A stretch of DNA of 39,666 bases from Collinsella sp. (GTDB lineage Bacteria > Actinomycetota > Coriobacteriia > Coriobacteriales > Coriobacteriaceae), in assembly GCA_019419455.1 (NCBI GenBank), contig DXZW01000011.1, positions 1 to 39,666 of the forward strand. The letters are read 5' to 3'. The position numbers and the translations under genes are program-made. Shown here one piece after another: positions 38,587 through 39,666 of the stretch (its first letter is position 1; each line of letters begins with the position of its first letter). The notes beneath the pieces are model-generated. The model searched no databases. It worked only from the letters and a program-made list of their open reading frames with translations, and was not told the origin of the DNA.

Positions 38587-39036
38587 TCAACTGTCCGCAT
38601 CGACATCGCCAGACTCCACCATAAACGCCGGATCGGTGCTCACCAGATAAAAACGGGTCACCTTGGTATCTCTAAATAGGTAGAGCAAGCCCTGATCGCG
38701 TCGGCGCGAAATATACGCCACGTGGACCGTACCGATTTTTTCGCCGTTTTCCTTCTTTAATATCAGGATGTTGGGGTCATCCGTACGCTTAAACTGCCCG
38801 TCTGTGCAGGTTCCGTCTTGGTCGACCAGCTGCCATCGACAGTTGTCCTCCTCAAGAAAAGCCAGGGTTTCCCGACTCGTTTTGTCATCCCGATAGTAAC
38901 CGTCAATGGTAAAGCCTTCGGAAACGCATTCCTGCATATAGGATGTTTCTCGATTTATAGCAAACTGCCCTGCAGCGCCCAGGAGCACAGCCAGGCAGAC
39001 CACTGCAAGGGTTATCGAAATAACACGGCGATCCAT
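38587..39036 (-). CDS. Unknown protein with N-terminal membrane anchor
   Basis: 149 aa. MDRRVISITLAVVCLAVLLG forms a single N-terminal hydrophobic segment with no lipobox Cys and no clear cleavage site, so it is probably anchored with the rest outside. The exported part has three Cys (residues near 37, 66 and 77) and a beta-rich look (CRWQLVDQDGTC, ILILKKENGEKIGTVHVAYI). No family is recognised. The ribosome site is poor (GGTTGGGC). The neighbouring 500 nt hold no gene, so it appears to stand alone. Confidence 0.6.
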   Translation of the reverse strand: MDRRVISITLAVVCLAVLLGAAGQFAINRETSYMQECVSEGFTIDGYYRDDKTSRETLAFLEEDNCRWQLVDQDGTCTDGQFKRTDDPNILILKKENGEKIGTVHVAYISRRRDQGLLYLFRDTKVTRFYLVSTDPAFMVESGDVDADS

Positions 39037-39549
39037 GTTAGCCCAACCGATAGTTGTTTAACGGAGCGCGTAACATACCCGGAACCTCCGATATCATGGC
39101 GAACGTCACCTACGGCCTTCCAGCAATCATATGTTTCCAGCATCAAACCATATGACTACAACTCGTTGGAGATAGATTCCATAAACGGACAATGATATAC
39201 GGCGAACGGCTACACTTATCAATTAACCCAGAGTTATGGAGGCCGTTTTTCGTACTGCAAGATCGCAGTTTTTGGAAGTGCGGTGAAAAATCGAGTTCTG
39301 CCGACCAGACCGACTTTTTTAGCAACAAAACCGCAGGTCACAAGAGTTCAAAAGAGCAGTGTGCTCGAAGGTTCGGAGTTTTTCCCCGCACTTCCGAAAT
39401 CCGAGTCCACGAAAGGCGTCGGCAAGGCCATTTACGCAACATGTATCCAGTAAAAAAGGGCCGCAGCGGTAGTGTCGAGAAAGTTGGTGTAGCGTCCGAT
39501 CCGAAGCGAGTCGGCCCGGCGTCCAGGAACCTGGAACACAGTTGATATC
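39037..39549. other. Gene-poor segment with a long-range inverted repeat
   Basis: No supported gene. GGAAGTGCGGTGAAAAA (39274-39290) is mirrored by TTTTTCCCCGCACTTCC (39379-39395), one mismatch, with 88 nt between. A plus-strand frame of 117 codons crosses this segment, but it has no ribosome site and overlaps both arms, so I treat it as chance or a remnant. GGTAGTGTCGAGAAAGTTGG at 39471-39490 could be the end of an insertion element; unproven. Confidence 0.4.
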
Positions 39550-39666
39550 CTATGCCGTCTCGATCCTGTCCGCAAGCTCGAGGCCGGATTCGATCATCTT
39601 CCTGGCCTCGGTGTGTTTCGTCAAGAGGATTTGAGCAAAAAGAGCATCGGAAATTGAGCAGCCTGA
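39550..39666 (-). CDS. C-terminal end of a gene cut by the window edge
   Basis: Open from the right edge to a TAG at 39550-39552, 38 codons. It reads ISDALFAQILLTKHTEARKM and ends LELADRIETA, a helical, protein-like sequence. No family is recognised. It is included because composition is clearly coding-like and the frame runs off the window. Confidence 0.45.
   Translation of the reverse strand, partial: SGCSISDALFAQILLTKHTEARKMIESGLELADRIETA

Noticed and set aside
39192..39545. 117-codon plus-strand ORF
   Set aside because: No ribosome site, overlaps both arms of an inverted repeat, and has a basic, Ser-rich composition without a recognisable fold; a remnant cannot be excluded.

Overview
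The window reads as ordinary chromosome of a high-GC actinobacterium of the Coriobacteriia, most likely Collinsella or a close relative. This is inferred from gene content and protein character (RibU-type ECF cassette, AmaP/DUF2273/Asp23 cluster, DUF6020-type membrane protein, OPT transporter, argCJBD order) and from the many short intergenic repeats; no database was searched. Almost every gene lies on the minus strand. Only the tRNA, the M20 peptidase, the OPT transporter and the DUF389 protein are on plus.

Layout. 62-5592 (minus) is a run of murE, a HAD phosphatase, murI, rph, rdgB and dtd: cell-wall precursor synthesis plus RNA, nucleotide and tRNA quality control. 5705-7585 is asnB with a clear terminator. 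7773-7848 is tRNA-Val(UAC), followed by a 185-bp tandem duplication that repeats the tRNA 3' end and its terminator, then an AT-rich, repeat-bounded stretch without a gene. 8460-13346 (minus) is the arginine/ornithine operon argC-argJ-argB-argD, with a candidate ARG box ahead of argC. 13604-14515 holds two tandem pyridoxamine-oxidase-like paralogues. 14546-18068 is a riboflavin ECF transporter operon (ribU, a fused double-ATPase ecfA, ecfT) controlled by an FMN riboswitch. 18237-20748 is groES-groEL bracketed by two very large perfect inverted repeats. 20754-21350 has no confident gene, only short open frames and hairpins. 21357-24624 is a divergent pair: a YtcJ-like amidohydrolase and an M20 amidohydrolase. 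24765-27224 holds a zinc-ribbon membrane protein with a Pro-Glu repeat tail and a YitT-family protein. 27431-28906 is the alkaline-shock envelope cluster amaP/DUF2273/asp23, followed by yebC. 30044-35210 holds a large DUF6020-like membrane protein, lgt, a NifU-type scaffold, dCMP deaminase and coaX. 35403-38461 (plus) holds the OPT transporter and a DUF389 protein carrying a canonical EF-hand loop. 38587-39036 is an unknown anchored protein, and a partial minus-strand gene enters from the right edge.

The most unusual content is non-coding. First, there is a scattered family of short hairpins whose stems differ but which share a GGG(G)AC(A/G)GG or GGGGTCAGG core. Several begin inside or within a few bases of a stop codon (rph, asp23, the DUF6020 gene, lgt, dtd, the zinc-ribbon gene). 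They look like REP-type or otherwise non-autonomous elements. Second, two giant hairpins flank groESL; each has 37-38 bp perfect arms around an interior of exactly 69 nt, although their sequences are unrelated. Neither is explained by a gene in this window.
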